A program made the position numbers and the translations under genes. A DNA stretch of 64,000 nucleotides from Combretum micranthum (lineage: Eukaryota > Streptophyta > Magnoliopsida > Myrtales > Combretaceae), in assembly GCA_024138025.1 (NCBI GenBank), contig JAMXBD010000092.1, positions 620,001-684,000 of the forward strand, written 5' to 3'. This document shows positions 33,421-45,836 of the stretch, one piece after another (the first letter of the stretch is position 1; each line of letters begins with the position of its first letter). The notes beneath the pieces were generated by a model. It was given only the letters and a program-made list of their open reading frames with translations. It did no database searches and was not told the DNA's origin.

Positions 33421-34790
33421 AAGCTGAGGTAACTAAAGACCACAGTTGTGGTGAACTTCTTATAACTTCTAATGATGATCCTTAAACCAGCAAGGATTGA
33501 ATTCTAGATTTTGGTTATACCTTTCATATGTGTCCCAATTGAGACTAGTTTTCAACATATGAAAAGGTTTTCAAAGGTGTTGTCCTATTAGGAAATAATG
33601 CTTCTTGCAGGTTTGCAGGCATTGGCATCATAAAAATCAAAATGTTTCATAGTGTTTTCATAACACTTAGAGATGTAAGACATCTTCCTGACTTGAATAG
33701 AAATTTAAGTTCCTTGAGTACTCTTGATACTAAAGTGTACGAATACACTGGTGAAGGTGAAGTTCTGAAGATTAGTAAAGAATCTCTTATGGTGACGGAG
33801 GCGTAGAAAAAGACTGCTAATTTATATGTTTTACAGGGTTCTATTATTGCAAGTGATGCAGTCGTGACTTCTTCTCTATTAGATGAGGATGCTATTAGAC
33901 TTTGGCATATGCGTCTAGGGCACATGAGTGAAGTCGGTATGGCTGAATTGAGCAGAAGAGGACTCCTTGATGGGTAAGGCATCAATAAGTTGAAGTTCTA
34001 TGAACACTGTGTCTTTGGGAAGCAAAAAAGAGTCAGATTCACTAGGTACTTATAATACAAATAGTACTTTGGATTATATCCATTCTGATCTTTGGAGGTC
34101 ATCTAGAGTGCCTTCAAGTGGAGGTGGTATCTCCATGCTAACCATCATAAATGATTTCCTTAGAAGAGTTTGGGTATTTTTCTTAAAGCAAAAAAGTGAT
34201 ATTTTACCCACATTCTAGGAGTGGAAGACGATGATTGAGAAACAAACTAAGAAGCAAGTATACCATCTTTGCACTGATAATGGTATTGAATTTTGTTATA
34301 ATGATTTCAATGTTCTGTGCAAATCATAGAGAATTGTGAGGCATCTAACGGTTCCTAATACATCTCAACAAAAGGGGATAGCAGAACGGATGAACAGAAC
34401 GATTATGAAGAAAGTCATATGTATGCTTTCTAATGCTTAGTTACCGAAATCATTATGGGCTGAAGCAGCTTCTATAGCATGTTATTTGATTAACAGGTCC
34501 CCATCTATAGCTATTGAGAAGAAAAATACACTAGAAGTATGGTCTAATACTCCTGCTGATTATTTGAGTTGAAATTTTTTTATTGTCCTGCATATGCTCG
34601 TATAGATAATGGGAAGCTTAAGCCAATATCTCTTAAGTGCATACTCTTTGGTTTTAAACCAAGTGTTAAGGGATATAAATCGTGCTATCTTAAATTGAAG
34701 AAATTCATTATTAGTAGAGATGTGATTTTTGATGAGATAGTGATGCTATCTAACTTGTCTTCTAACACTTCATCTGATAAAGTACAATAG
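33421..34790 (+). pseudogene. Copia element B protease/integrase region, broken
   Basis: The text begins with a degenerate protease-like part (LDFGYTFHMCPN, from the CTFHMCPN-type motif) and continues into the integrase. Before the core is RLGHMSEVGMAELSRRGLL at about 33910-33970. The core region has TLDYIHSDLWRSSRVPS (34066-34116), LCTDNGIEFC (about 34270), and GIAERMNRTIM (34377) carrying the D, D and E positions of a DDE integrase. Then comes LWAEAASIACYLINRSPS. The 34569-34790 frame (CILFGFKPSVKGYK) is the integrase C-terminal region typical of copia. Many in-frame stops mean no functional enzyme. Confidence 0.78.
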
Positions 34791-36650
34791 AAATCAAGTA
34801 TGCAGGTGGAGTTTTAGATTGATTCAAGTTCTACACATATTAGTTCTATCTCTACACCACCACAAGAGCAATGTTCCATTGCTAGAGGTAAACCTAGGAG
34901 AGAAGTTAGGCCTCATCAAAGATATGCAAAGGCAAATCTTGTTACTCATGCACTCAATGTTGCAGAGGATATTGATTCAAATCAAGAGCCATTTACTTAC
35001 TTAGAAACTGTGAATTACGATAATTCTAGTAAGTGGATGATTGCAATGTAGGATGAGATGGAATCCCTTTATACAAATGGCACTTGGGGTTTAGTGAAGC
35101 TTCCTGGTGTAAATGGGTATTCAACAGAAAAGAAGGAACAACGAAAGTTGAAGAACCCAGATCAAAGGCAAGACTTGGTTCAAAGGGCTATAGTCAAATA
35201 CCAAGTATTGATTTCACTAATGTGTTTTCTCTTATTGTAAAACATAGCTCAATTCGAGCAATACTTGGTATTGTAGCTTTGTAAGGTCTTGAGCTTGAAC
35301 AGTTCGATGTGAAAACAACTTTCTTATATGGAGAGCTTGATGAAGATATTTACATACAACAGCAAGAGGGCTTTATGGTCTCAGGAAAGGAGGGCTTTGT
35401 GGTCTTAGGAAAGGAAGATCATGTTTGCATGTTAAAGACGTCGCTTTATGGCTTGAAACAGTCACCTAGGCAATGGTACAAGAGGTTTAACTCATTCATG
35501 ACTTCTCATGATTTCAAGAGAAGTAATTTTGATAGTTGTGTCTATTTCAAGAAATGTAAAGATGGGTCTTTTTATATCTACTATTGTATGTTGATGACAT
35601 GTTGACTACAGCCAAAGATAGAGGAGAAATTGAAAAGGTTAAAAATCAATTGAGTATAGAGTCTGAAATAAAAGACATGGGAGCAACAAAGAAGATACTT
35701 GGGATGGAAATTCTAAGAGATAGAAAAGCAAGCACATTGCATCTCAGTAAGAAAGCGTACTTTGAGAAGATTTTGTGCATGTTTAATATGATGAATGCTA
35801 AGTCTGTTAATATACCTTTAGCAACACATTTCAGACTTTTCGTTTATTTTGTCTCTACAGTTAGATGATGAAGTTAAATGTCAAGAGTTCCATATTCTAG
35901 TGCTATAGGATTTCTTATGTATGCAATAGTAGGTAATCATCCAGATTTGTCATATGCTATGAGTGTTATTAGTAGGTATATGGCAAATCCTAGTAAAAAA
36001 ACATTAGAGAGCAATTCAGTGGATTTTTAGATACTTAAGAGATACTACTAATCTTTCTTTACAATTTGGTAGAGATAGAGATAAAATTATTGGCTTTGTA
36101 GATTCTGATTTTGCTGAATATTTAGATAAGAGAAGATCTCTCGCAGGTTATATTTTTACACTTGGTGGCTGTGCTACAAGTTGGAAAGCCACTTTACAAG
36201 CTACAGTTGCTCTATCCAAAATTGAAGCTAAATACATGGCCATCACATAAGTTTTAAGGAGGTTATTTGGTTAAAAGGGTTATTTAGGGAATTCAGTGAT
36301 AACTAAAGACTGTAACAATCTTTTGCGGCAGTCAAAGTGCAATTTACCTCACTAAAGATCATATTTATCATGAAAGGATGAAGCACATTAATGTCAAGTA
36401 TCATTTCGTTCATGATGTTGTTGCTGATGATGATATTGCTGTGAGCAAAGTCAATACTCAGGATAACCCTGCTAATATGGTAACAAAGATAGTTCCTATA
36501 GCCAAGTTTAAGCATTGTCTGGACTTGATTGGTGTTGATTGTTGATTAATCTCCTTTAGGGATTTGTGGAAGAGGATAATGATTATTTCTTTGTGTTGGA
36601 GATTGAAGCTTGTGTTCATTTTGCTTCTGAATTTGTGTCATGGTGGAGAT
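34791..36650 (+). pseudogene. Copia element B reverse transcriptase and RNase H, broken
   Basis: Reverse transcriptase begins near 35000 (MESLYTNGTWGLVKLP) and continues as KTTFLYGELDEDIYIQQ, LKTSLYGLKQSPRQWYKRF and the catalytic YVDD (35584-35595, frame shifted from the preceding part). RNase H includes GFVDSDFAEYLDKRRSLAGY and LSKIEAKYMAI at about 36090-36250. A 24 bp tandem duplication at about 35367-35414 repeats the GFMVSGKE/GFVVLGKE segment next to the MEQPEGF-type motif. Stops and frameshifts are frequent. The region ends with the polypurine tract CATGGTGGAGAT before the 3' LTR. Confidence 0.82.
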
Positions 36651-36984
36651 TGTTGGATATGTGAACCAAATTCTTTGAAAGCTATTGATTCTAATGCCTA
36701 CACTGCCAACTCTGGGATTTATGCCGCTAGCCTTGAAGTCTTCTTCAATTTGAAAATTATTTCGAGAGTATGGTTTGTTGTAGGCCAGCTTAAAGCTACC
36801 GGCCTACATCTCAATGTTGTCGTCCTATCATCTATACCTTGCTGGTATTGAAGCCAACATTGAATAATCAAATTCTGTGGTTGTTGAAGGCTAGCTCAAA
36901 GATGCCAATCTTTATTCATAAAGCCATCGGACTAAAATTTATGACTTTTCACATGCTGACCTATGTGTTGGCTCACACAACATT
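36651..36984 (+). repeat. 3' LTR of copia element B, left part
   Basis: It starts TGTTGGATATGTGAACC after the polypurine tract and matches the first 330 bp or so of the 5' LTR. It breaks off at ACATT, where a solo LTR has inserted. Confidence 0.8.
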
Positions 36985-39313
36985 TGTAACATATGGATTA
37001 AATGAACATAAGTGAACTATAACATGATATGAGATGAGAGAAAATCTAAAAAACAAGTTAAGTGAATTAAGTTTTTTATTTTGGAAAGTTTTGTTGAAGA
37101 TGCGCATGTCTGCAATTTTTGACATATGCAACGCCGGCATTTGAAAGGGGAACGCCGTCGGCATAGAGGTGGCGTAGGTTGTGTACAATACCAAATTCTT
37201 AAATGTTGGAGTTAAACGTTGGAGTGTGTGTGTGTGTGTGTGTTTTTGCCGGTGTTGAAGTTAGCCAAAATGCTTTTCTCTAACATTAAAGTCAAATGCC
37301 GTCGGCGCTGCCTTGGCTTTTGTCGGTGCATGATGTTCTGAAAAACATGAAAGATTTTTGTTGCACGTCGAACGCTATCTCCTGAGGATCCTACGCTACC
37401 GGCCTAGGAATTTAATTTGCCGATGTAGGAGTGAAATTCTATAAATACGCATGCAAGTTGTACAGTTTTACAGAAGTTTTTCCTCCGTGAGAGAGAGAAG
37501 TCTGGTTGTTCTTGGTCTTCTAGTGTGGAATCTTCATCTTAAGGCGAATTTGATCAAAGGTGAGTGATCCAAATCCATCTACAACCTGTTTTCTCGAATT
37601 TATGCATGATCTCGTAGGGTTTTATGGATGTTCTTCAAGGAAAACATGGGAAAGCTTTAGATATTGGGTTTAATATGATCTTGTTGGATGAGAAGTGCGT
37701 TTTGTGGTCTGATCAAGTAAGTATAATGTTCTCCTACGTGTTCCATACGAATTTCATACATGTTCCCTAGGTTTTGGTTGGTTTTTGCATGAAGATCCTT
37801 TTGAGGAAACCCTAGCACGTGTTGGGATCCGTGATTGGTGAATGCAAGTTTGGTTTTAGTGATCCAAGTCAGTAAGTTTATCTCCTTTATGATGGATTCA
37901 AACAAAATACGAGTTAAACAATCCTTATACGTTCTTGTTGATATGAAAATCTAGGGTTTTGGTGAAATATTCGGTATTTGTGGAGTTTTGTGCGGTTCAT
38001 TATTATTCTTGAGGATTTTTGTGGAGTTTGATCAGAGTAGATGGTGCGGATATCAAAGATTTCTTATCAGGTTAGGGTTTTAGAGAATTCATGTCTGTTA
38101 GGATATATTGATAACGTGTTTATATCTATTGATGTATGTATATATGTTGTAATGGGATATTTGGAGTTTGTAGAATTGTTGTTGGTGTTGATATAGGAGT
38201 TTGTGAAGTTCGGGTTGTCTTTGTTATTGTTGATATTAGATTTGAGAATTTGAGTTGTATTCCTGAATTTGAGAAAGTTACGACAAATCCCTACTTGTTG
38301 TTTTTGTTTGTAAGATTAGTATTGCTTAATTGGTTATAGGGATAGAACTTTATAATAAACTTAATTATATTTGGCTTAATAATTATCTGGTTGGTTGTGC
38401 TTGACTTTAACCAGTAAAGACCTAGCAGACAGTGATACTGGTGAGGCACCCTAATGATCTTAGTGTGAGGTTATCCCTAATGGACTCGTGCTTTGTTATG
38501 ATTCTAGTAGAATTAGGGGGAAACGGGGATGTTTGGGGAGTACCCACTCATCCATATATGTATATAATTACCTTATTTTCAAAGAGTTAGTTGTTTTTAA
38601 AGAGGAGTCTAAGTTACTTCGAGTTCGGGGATAGAGTATATAGAGTTCTAAATTATGTTGATTTGTTGACTATAAAAAGATAACAAACTAAATGCTTGCA
38701 TTAAACTAAGTGCATTTGATATATATACCTGTTGCGTGTGCATTTGCATTTGCTTTTAAGGATTGGAATTTTTGTATTGGGTTTCACAGCTCACTTTTTA
38801 AAATTTCAGGTACAAGTGATGAAGACATTGTATTTGATCTTTCAGGTTATGATCTAATCCTTGATTAGGGAGATGGCAATAGTAGACCTGACTAGCCAGC
38901 TGAGAGTTAAACTTGTTGATTATAGGTTCGTGGAAGAAAAGAAGTGTCTAGATACGTTCAATACTTGATTTTGTTGTATTTTACTTATTATTATGTTCTA
39001 TGAACAATTATTGGATCATTGGTCGTTGGAATACTAAGTTGTAAATGAAGGATTTCTCTTATAGACAATTTCAGTTTTTATGTTAGATTATTGGCTTGTG
39101 GTTATGCCAATTAGGATGTTTGTATGTTAAATAGGAATGTTATGAAGTATATTTGTGTTTCTAGGTTATACAGGTTATGTTGAGTATTCTATGAGATGCC
39201 CTATATGTGCGTTTATAAGTGATATTGTGAATTTATGGATATTAGAGCCTTAGCGTATCCTATTCAAGAGAGGACACGTAGCGGTTTGTAATGCCTTATT
39301 TTAGGGCGTTAAA
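36985..39313 (+). mobile_element. Nested 2.3 kb solo LTR in the copia 3' LTR
   Basis: The insert begins TGTAACATATGG and ends GGGCGTTAAA, close to the TGTAAC/GTTACA ends common in gypsy LTRs. It is flanked by ACATT at 36980-36984 and 39314-39318. The host 3' LTR resumes after it with ACATTTATACATG. A TATA box (TCTATAAATACGC, about 37438-37450) lies inside, with (TG)n at 37225-37242. There is no internal coding domain, so it is a solo LTR. Small ORFs at 37657-37905 and 38136-38339 have no recognisable function. Confidence 0.82.
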
Positions 39314-39318
39314 ACATT

Positions 39319-39525
39319 TATACATGTTTGTGTGTTGTTTTTAGGGTTCATGTGTGATTCAGATTGATTGGGTCTCTTGTACACATATCCTCTTGTACTT
39401 CTTCTTCAACACTAGTGGATTTTTCTCTCTTCTCTACCCATGGTTTTTTCTCGTAAGGGTTTTCACGTATAATCTTGTGTGTTCTTTAATTTTTTGTTTT
39501 ATTTTTGCCATTATTTGTCATAACA
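39319..39525 (+). repeat. 3' LTR of copia element B, right part
   Basis: It continues the LTR after the nested insert (TTAGGGTTCATGTGTGATTCAGATTGATTGGGTCTC...) and ends TGTCATAACA, matching the 5' LTR end at 32593. Confidence 0.8.
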
Positions 39526-39553
39526 CATACTTTACAAAACATCAAATAAAGAA

Positions 39554-39914
39554 GGGCTAATGACGAAAATGTGAACTTTCGTAAAATGAACAATTAGGTA
39601 CCTAAAATTTAGTTTTGAACAATTTTGTACCTGAACAAAGTTTTCATTGACATTTTTCATAGCTAACGTTTGATTTTAAACAATTTAGTACCTAATAAAA
39701 CTTTTCATAGGCTTTTTTCATACCTCATTTCATTTGCTTCGGGTATGGAAAAAGTCAATGAAAATTTTGTTCAAGTACCAAATTATTCAAAACTCAACTT
39801 CAGGTATGAAAAATGTCAATAAAAACTTTGTTCAGGTACCAAATTGTTCAAAACCAAACTTCAACTAATTGTTCTTTTTGCAAAAGTTTATGTACCATTT
39901 CCATCATTATCCTA
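39554..39914. mobile_element. Foldback MITE (long terminal inverted repeats)
   Basis: GGGCTAATGACGAAAATG at the left is the inverse of CATTTCCATCATTATCC at the right. The arms remain complementary inward (AACAATTAG.TACCT..., TTTTGAACAATTT.GTACCTGAACAAAGTTTT.ATTGACATTTTTCATA) for well over 100 bp each, so the whole can form a hairpin. Size and structure fit a plant Mutator-like or foldback MITE; no coding capacity. Confidence 0.65.
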
Positions 39915-40842
39915 ATAAAGAAAAATAAAGATAGGAAATGGATCTTCTCTACCTACTTTCCCTCAATTTTTGTAACTTTTCCCCTTAAAACATAGCTATG
40001 TTCAATCAATAGTTTTGAGATGATGAGGAAAATGATAGAGGTCATACAATATTTTAAAAATTCAAATAATCTCAAATATTTTAAGATGGAGAAAAGAGAT
40101 AAGGGAGAGATTATGAAAAGTCATTTGACTATATTAACAGGACCTATAACAACAATATTTTATTTTAGTTAGGGAAGCAGCTCTTAAAAGATAAGTTACC
40201 TATCTTTTCCTTCATCTCTTTTAACATACGATTTAGGAGGGTTGGGGGCTATACGCATTGAAACCGTGTATTATTATCACTATTATTCTAAAGGAAGTTT
40301 TTCTATAGGATAATTTGCCACATTTTGGTAAGGCTATACCAATGATGATACGATATTAAATTTGAACTCAGCTAGAGTAAAAAACTCAAAAATTGATTTG
40401 AGTTAATCTCGATCGGACTTTAATTTTTTTAACTTGAATTGGACTCAGATAATACTTAATAAGCTTGAGTTCAATTTGATTGGACTTGATTAATCAGGCT
40501 CAATTGGACTAAAAGGTAAATTGTTATTTACTGGAAATGGTTGTAAATTTTTTCCAATATACGAAAAACTTAAAAGGTAATTTACACTAGAAGATATCAA
40601 CATTTGAAAATAAGTTCATTTAAAATACCAACATTTTAGGTGGACAAGAAAATAAATCAACATTCCACAAAAAGAATCAAATAAAGTATCAATATTTTAG
40701 AAAGTCATTCAAGTATTAATATTTAAATTAGTTTTCAATTAATTTTCCTCAACGATCAATTACTATTAATTTATTTGACTTATTTTATGAAATATTGAAT
40801 TTTTTTTCTAATCACTTGAAATGTTAATGCCTTAAATGAATA
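39915..40842. other. Gene-free AT-rich spacer
   Basis: At 40360-40510 there are repeated GAGTT/GGACTTGATT words that look like decayed repeat sequence. No termini or reading frames of note. Confidence 0.4.
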
Positions 40843-42907
40843 TGTAACACCCTAACTTGAATATATTATAACCCACCACGTGTCCTTAACATAGATTGAC
40901 GCACTAAGGATATGAAACACTAATTTACAATGATAATATAATATAACTCGAAATACTCTCATAAGAAGGAAACTTCTCAAATATTTTAGTCATTAATACA
41001 AAATCTTGAACAATCATATTGGCATAAACCTTACATCATCATAAACCAATTTAATAACTTTATAAGAAATTCCTAAAACATCAAGAAATTATAAAAACTA
41101 GCATCTAACTCCAAAAGATTTTCATAACTAATTAAAATATTTTAAAGTCTTCAATTCCATTTATTATAACTTTAGATCTTCTAATAATCAGTTGGGAAAT
41201 TAGCACCACTATCGTCATCCCCCTTATATATGTACACAACATAGATAGAAAGGTTAAACTATATCAGATCTTTATTTATTCTTGAAAAAGATAAAAAGGT
41301 GAGTATAAAGGATCAATATGCCAAACCACAAATACATGCACATGAACCAGCATCATGCAATATCACATGCACTTTATTAACTAAGGCAACAAGCACAGTT
41401 TATTATCTTTTATTAGCCAATAAACAACATAGTTTAGGACCATTTGCAACTAGTTATAAACCTAGAGTAACTTGTGACTCCATAAAAAATAAGTTTTATA
41501 TAAAATAGTTTGATATATATGTATATATATATAGTGTTGGATGCGATCCACCCACCTGAGATACTACACTCGCACTACTCTTAAACTAGCGGAATCATCT
41601 TTGTGTGCAACTCTAATAGGGACAATGATACACATAGATCATCAGGGTGTCAGCATTAATATCACAGTCTGTCTGGTCTTTACTAACCATAGCCAAGTAC
41701 AAGCAACAAATAATTTAATTATAAGCCAAATAGAATTAGGTTAATTTATAATTTCTAGCCTATAAACGCATACAACAAGTAAGTTAAGGTGTATTTAAAA
41801 TGCTCTTTATGAAAAGAAACTCTATTTCACTAAGAACTCCTTTAGAAACAAAAACCTTAATTCACCAAAACACCTTATCACAAGTGAATTCCAATTCAAA
41901 ACTTCAAAACTTGGTTTCATAAAATACATAAAATTCTTTAATCACCTAAACCCTAAACTTATAGAACTATTAACCCAAATATACAAGAATTACAATTCCT
42001 AGATTCATACACCTTTTTCTTTAAATTGTAAAGCCATAAAATCCTCAAGCGCCACAAATACTTTAACAAGAACTTTTACTTCTATCAACCAATACAAATA
42101 CTTTAACAAAATATCATACTTTAAATCATCAAAAGGATTAAAAGAATGAACTTACCAATTCTCTTGATTACAAAATCACAAAGTCTCCAAAAATATACAG
42201 TTCCTCCAAAAATTCTTCCGAACCCTAAAATTCCCTCCAACGTAATTCAAACAAATTTTAGAAAAAGAAATAATTTTTATATCTCTACAAGGATTGAAAG
42301 ATTTATTTACCTAGGATTTTGATTCTTGATCCTCTTGGATTTTAGAACACAAAACTCCTACAAGACTTAGGGTTTTTCTCCCAAAAACTTGATTCGCTTC
42401 ATCCAAATGATTATTTTAGTCAAGATAGCACTTTTAGTCCATCAAAAGGGAATATGGAAGGATCAATTACCTATTCTTGGTTCTTCTTCCTTGATGCAAG
42501 ATTATAGGTTGAGAGGACGTCTTAGGGTTTTCTAAAGCATATGAGAGGTTTTGAAGAAGAAAAAATGAGGCTTAGCTCACCTAAACAACAAAGAAAACAT
42601 TAAAAAAAATCTCAAGACAAGATGGCTAGCAGCCTTTCTAATTCAAAAACAATTTCTAGACGTGAAGGCTGGCATGTACGCTAGTAGTGTACATGTCAAG
42701 GCTAGCAGCGTAAAAGCCCAATGTCGATGTCTTTGCAATCAACTTACACTGCTTCTTCTTATCTTCAATCACATGATTGCCATGTGATAAAACATTCATT
42801 TATATATATATATATATATTTATATTAGGGTTGACCATAAAACCCGCTTATTTTATTCCAAATGACACATTTTTCCTTCGTTATAATTTATTTATCTTTA
42901 TATTACA
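40843..42907 (-). repeat. 3' LTR (2.07 kb) of minus-strand gypsy element C
   Basis: Its plus-strand ends are TGTAACACCC (40843) and ATTACA (42907), that is TGTAAT...GTTACA on the minus strand. A polypurine tract AAGAGGGGAGAAA (minus; plus 42908-42920) lies immediately outside the right end, giving the orientation. The segment 42290-42560 recurs in part at 49965-50195. An (AT)n run lies at 42797-42822. Confidence 0.75.
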
Positions 42908-43945
42908 TTTCTCCCCTCTTAAAAGAAACTTTCATCCTCAAAAGTTACCTAGATTTTTGTAAGTCCTTAAATTCGTTGTTTCCAACTCCATAATTTATGG
43001 TTCCATCTCCTTTTTGGCATTTAGTTACTTTCTGTTCAACTACTGATTTCTCATACCATATTCTCCTATTTCCAAAACTCCTTTTCTTTTTTTCTCAATT
43101 GATTATCTCTATCGACTATATTACAATTCAATCAATGTCTCCATAACTCATACGTTCATTGTATAAATTTGCTACATTCCATTCACATCTACATGATATG
43201 CTTCAAGATTTTCATTCAAACTTTTTGCTTTTTATCACTTTTCCTGTTGAAAATCTTTCTTACACAAAATCTCCAACTCAACCCTCGATATTTAGATTCT
43301 TAATGCACTTTGGCTCTATAATTATCACTCCTACAGATCCATCTATTTCGTCAATAATATATGATTATTCTTCACCTAGTTTTATATTCTTCCATTCCTA
43401 TTCATTCTATTTCTTAGCAAAAGATTTTCCTTTGTTTGATTACTTATATCTCTTTAACTTCATAAGCTAACCATCACCTCTAAAACAACATTATATTGCA
43501 CTATAGAAAATTCAATCCAACTCATTATCACTATTTAATCATCATACCTTACCTCTAATTACCACTACTTCCATGAAAACCTTCTTAAAACATAATCTTT
43601 AGAATTCCTTAATTAATAATTTAAAAACTTAAATCATGGAATTTAAAATTTCAACATCAACTCTAAAGATCAAAACTCACTTTTTCCTATTGTCCTTAGA
43701 TTTCTTATACCTTACAACCCACTAAGATCATATTTCCTTCTAGTAATTTATGTTCCACATGTCCATTCATATCTTCATAAGATTCAAATAATCTCTTATC
43801 TAGTTATCTCAATACTTTTCATCTATTCTTCAATATGATCTTTTTCACTTAGTTCCATTCTTCAACATGATCTTGCTCACTTATTTTCATGACTACAATA
43901 TTATATCTACTAAGCTAACAATCCATTCGTCAATCATATATGAGG
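42908..43945 (-). other. 3' internal part of gypsy element C (non-coding or decayed)
   Basis: Directly next to the LTR, the minus strand carries GAGGATGAAAGTTTCTTTTAAGAGGGG, typical of the end of a gypsy polyprotein and its polypurine tract. The rest has no convincing protein similarity that I could see; the frame at 43159-43470 (plus) has no domain. It is cut by the chromovirus insertion. Confidence 0.5.
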
Positions 43946-43950
43946 ATTGT
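43946..43950. repeat. Target-site duplication ATTGT, left copy
   Basis: ATTGT precedes the chromovirus 5' LTR and recurs at 49150-49154 after its 3' LTR. Confidence 0.92.
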
Positions 43951-44424
43951 TGTGATGATCTCTTGTATATTAGGAGTATATGGGGGGATTATTGTAAATA
44001 TTTTATTTACTTATTTTATTTTTGGTGTTGCCTCCATCAATTTTAATGTCTCCTCCTACTATAACTACAAAAGCTAATAAAGCTCTTTGTGGAGGTGTGA
44101 GTACTCTTCTGGATAGAAGTTCTTACTCACCGATTAACTGCCCACAGTCATTGATATCACAGTTTACACAAACCCCCACACACACTTTATTGTTGTCTGT
44201 ACATGAGATATTAATAAAGTGTGATACATTTTCAGATTGATTCGTGCCCACGTCCCTTTTTACTTATTGTTGGTTACTTATTATTGCCTACATGTGTTGC
44301 TTACAAATATTAAGACCGATCGTTAACCGAATATTACTGCGTTAGGCTTGCTCACTACTACTAAGGTAGGACAGTAAGCGCCGCACGGTTCTATTGTGCT
44401 AGCGAAAAGCCTAGGACAGTGACA
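43951..44424 (+). repeat. 5' LTR of nested chromovirus D
   Basis: 474 bp, TGTGATGATCTC...ACAGTGACA. Its partner is 48674-49149; the two are similar throughout but carry scattered substitutions (I judge somewhat over 90% identity by eye). Confidence 0.92.
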
Positions 44425-44425
44425 G

Positions 44426-44438
44426 TTGGTATCAGAGC
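44426..44438 (+). other. Primer-binding site of chromovirus D
   Basis: TTGGTATCAGAGC, one base after the LTR end, exactly matches the initiator methionine tRNA complement. Confidence 0.9.
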
Positions 44439-44463
44439 TTAGGTTATTCCAGTGGGAACAACC

Positions 44464-45765
44464 ATGACACGATAAGAAGAGTTTGCTCGAAGACTAGATG
44501 CTTTGGATGTGCAGGTAGCGAATGTTTCTCGACGTCTTGATGCCTTACTACCGCTTAATAAGAGGATGACTGATGTTGAGACATCAAGTCAAGAAATCAC
44601 CACGAGGGTTGGTGAGATGGCTAAAGAATTCAGGGTTGCTATTGTCACTCCTCAGGAGGAATCTCGGGTAGTTGTTGAAGGGCTGAGAAACGGGTTGGTA
44701 AGATATGCCACTATAGAGACAGTGGAGGAGTTGAGGCAGCAAATCTCATTGTTGACGCAAGCTGTTGCAAATGCTTCCGCCCAAGCCCATGCTCAAGCTC
44801 CTGGTAATCAACCTAAAGTGCCTGAGCCAAAACCATTCACTGGCGTGAAGGATGCCAAAATGTTGGAGAACTTCATCTTCGACATGGAACAGTATTTCAT
44901 AGCTATGGGACATACTGATGAGAGCACAAAGGTCTCTATAGCCACTATGTTCCTAATAGGTGATGCTAAGCTATGGTGGCGCACCAAATATGAGCAGATA
45001 CCGAATAGTATGGCACATGTAAATACATGGGCATGGTTGAGGACTAAGTTGCGAACTCAATTCTTCCCTGAGAATGTTGAGTACAATGCCAGGAAGAAGC
45101 TACGTAAGCTTCGCCATGGTGATGACATCCGGCAATATGTCAGAGATTTTTCGACACTTATGCTTGATATTAAGAGTATGAGTGAAGATGACAAGCTATT
45201 CTATTTTCTGGAGGGATTGAAGCCATATGCCAGGAATGAGTTGCAGAGGCAACAAATAGAGAATTTGACTCAAGCGCAAACAGCCACTGAGCGCTTGACA
45301 GACTACACCAATGATTACAAAGAGAAGGGTGTGTCATCGGGACATGATGGTGGAAAGTTTGGCAAGTCGAGCAAACCGAAAAGTGGGGGAGCCTCAAGTT
45401 CTAACAACCATGATAATGGAGGGGGCCAAAAGAAATTTTATGGTTCTCGACAGAAGGGGAAAAATGGTACATCAAGCAGTGGCAAGAAGCCAACACTTGC
45501 TTGTTTCCTATGTAACCGACCTCACAGAGTAGCAGAATGTCCAACTAAGGCTGCACTCAATGCCCTAATGAAGAAGGGGGAGGGTGCTTGTCCGAATGAG
45601 GAGTCTAAGGAAGATTGTGAAGAGCAGCCTAAGATGGGAGCTTTACACATGTTGTCAGCCATTGGGAAGGCCTCCATAGAGCCCAACAAAGCTAAGATTG
45701 ACAATGAACTTATGTTTGTTCAGTTGCACAACAAGCTCCAAAAGGAGTTACCTCCAAGAAGGTAA
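44464..45765 (+). pseudogene. Chromovirus D gag
   Basis: The natural ATG appears to be 44464, but codon 4 is TAA (44473-44475); the frame is then open from 44503 to 45765. The capsid region has PEPKPFTGVKDAKMLENFIF, GDAKLWWRTKYEQ and YARKKLRKLRHGDDIRQYV-like segments of the Ty3/gypsy gag family, then a basic Ser/Gly/Lys-rich stretch and one zinc knuckle CFLCNRPHRVAEC (Cys-Cys-His-Cys, about 45510-45540). The reading frame runs into a repeat and stops at 45763-45765. The aspartic protease expected after the knuckle is missing. Confidence 0.88.
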
Positions 45766-45836
45766 TTCAGAACGTCCTGAAGGAGTATGGTTCCATTATG
45801 CCTAACAAGCTCCCAAAGGAGTTACCTCCAAGAAGG
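45729..45836 (+). repeat. 33-bp direct repeat flanking the protease deletion in chromovirus D
   Basis: AACAAGCTCC(C/A)AAAGGAGTTACC followed by TCCAAGAAGG occurs at 45730-45762 and again at 45804-45836. The second copy fits the normal linker before reverse transcriptase ([11 protein letters not shown]). The first is appended directly to the end of gag. The protease that should separate gag from this linker is absent. Confidence 0.7.

Noticed and set aside
37225..37242. (TG)n tract as a possible functional element
   Set aside because: Short microsatellite inside a solo LTR; nothing further to support it.
40360..40510. GAGTT/GGACTTGA-rich stretch as a MITE
   Set aside because: Some similarity of words to 120-330 and 26640-26760, but no terminal inverted repeats or target duplication found.
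43159..43470. 103-codon plus-strand frame
   Set aside because: Lies in the minus-strand gypsy interior; Phe/Ser-rich with no recognisable motif.
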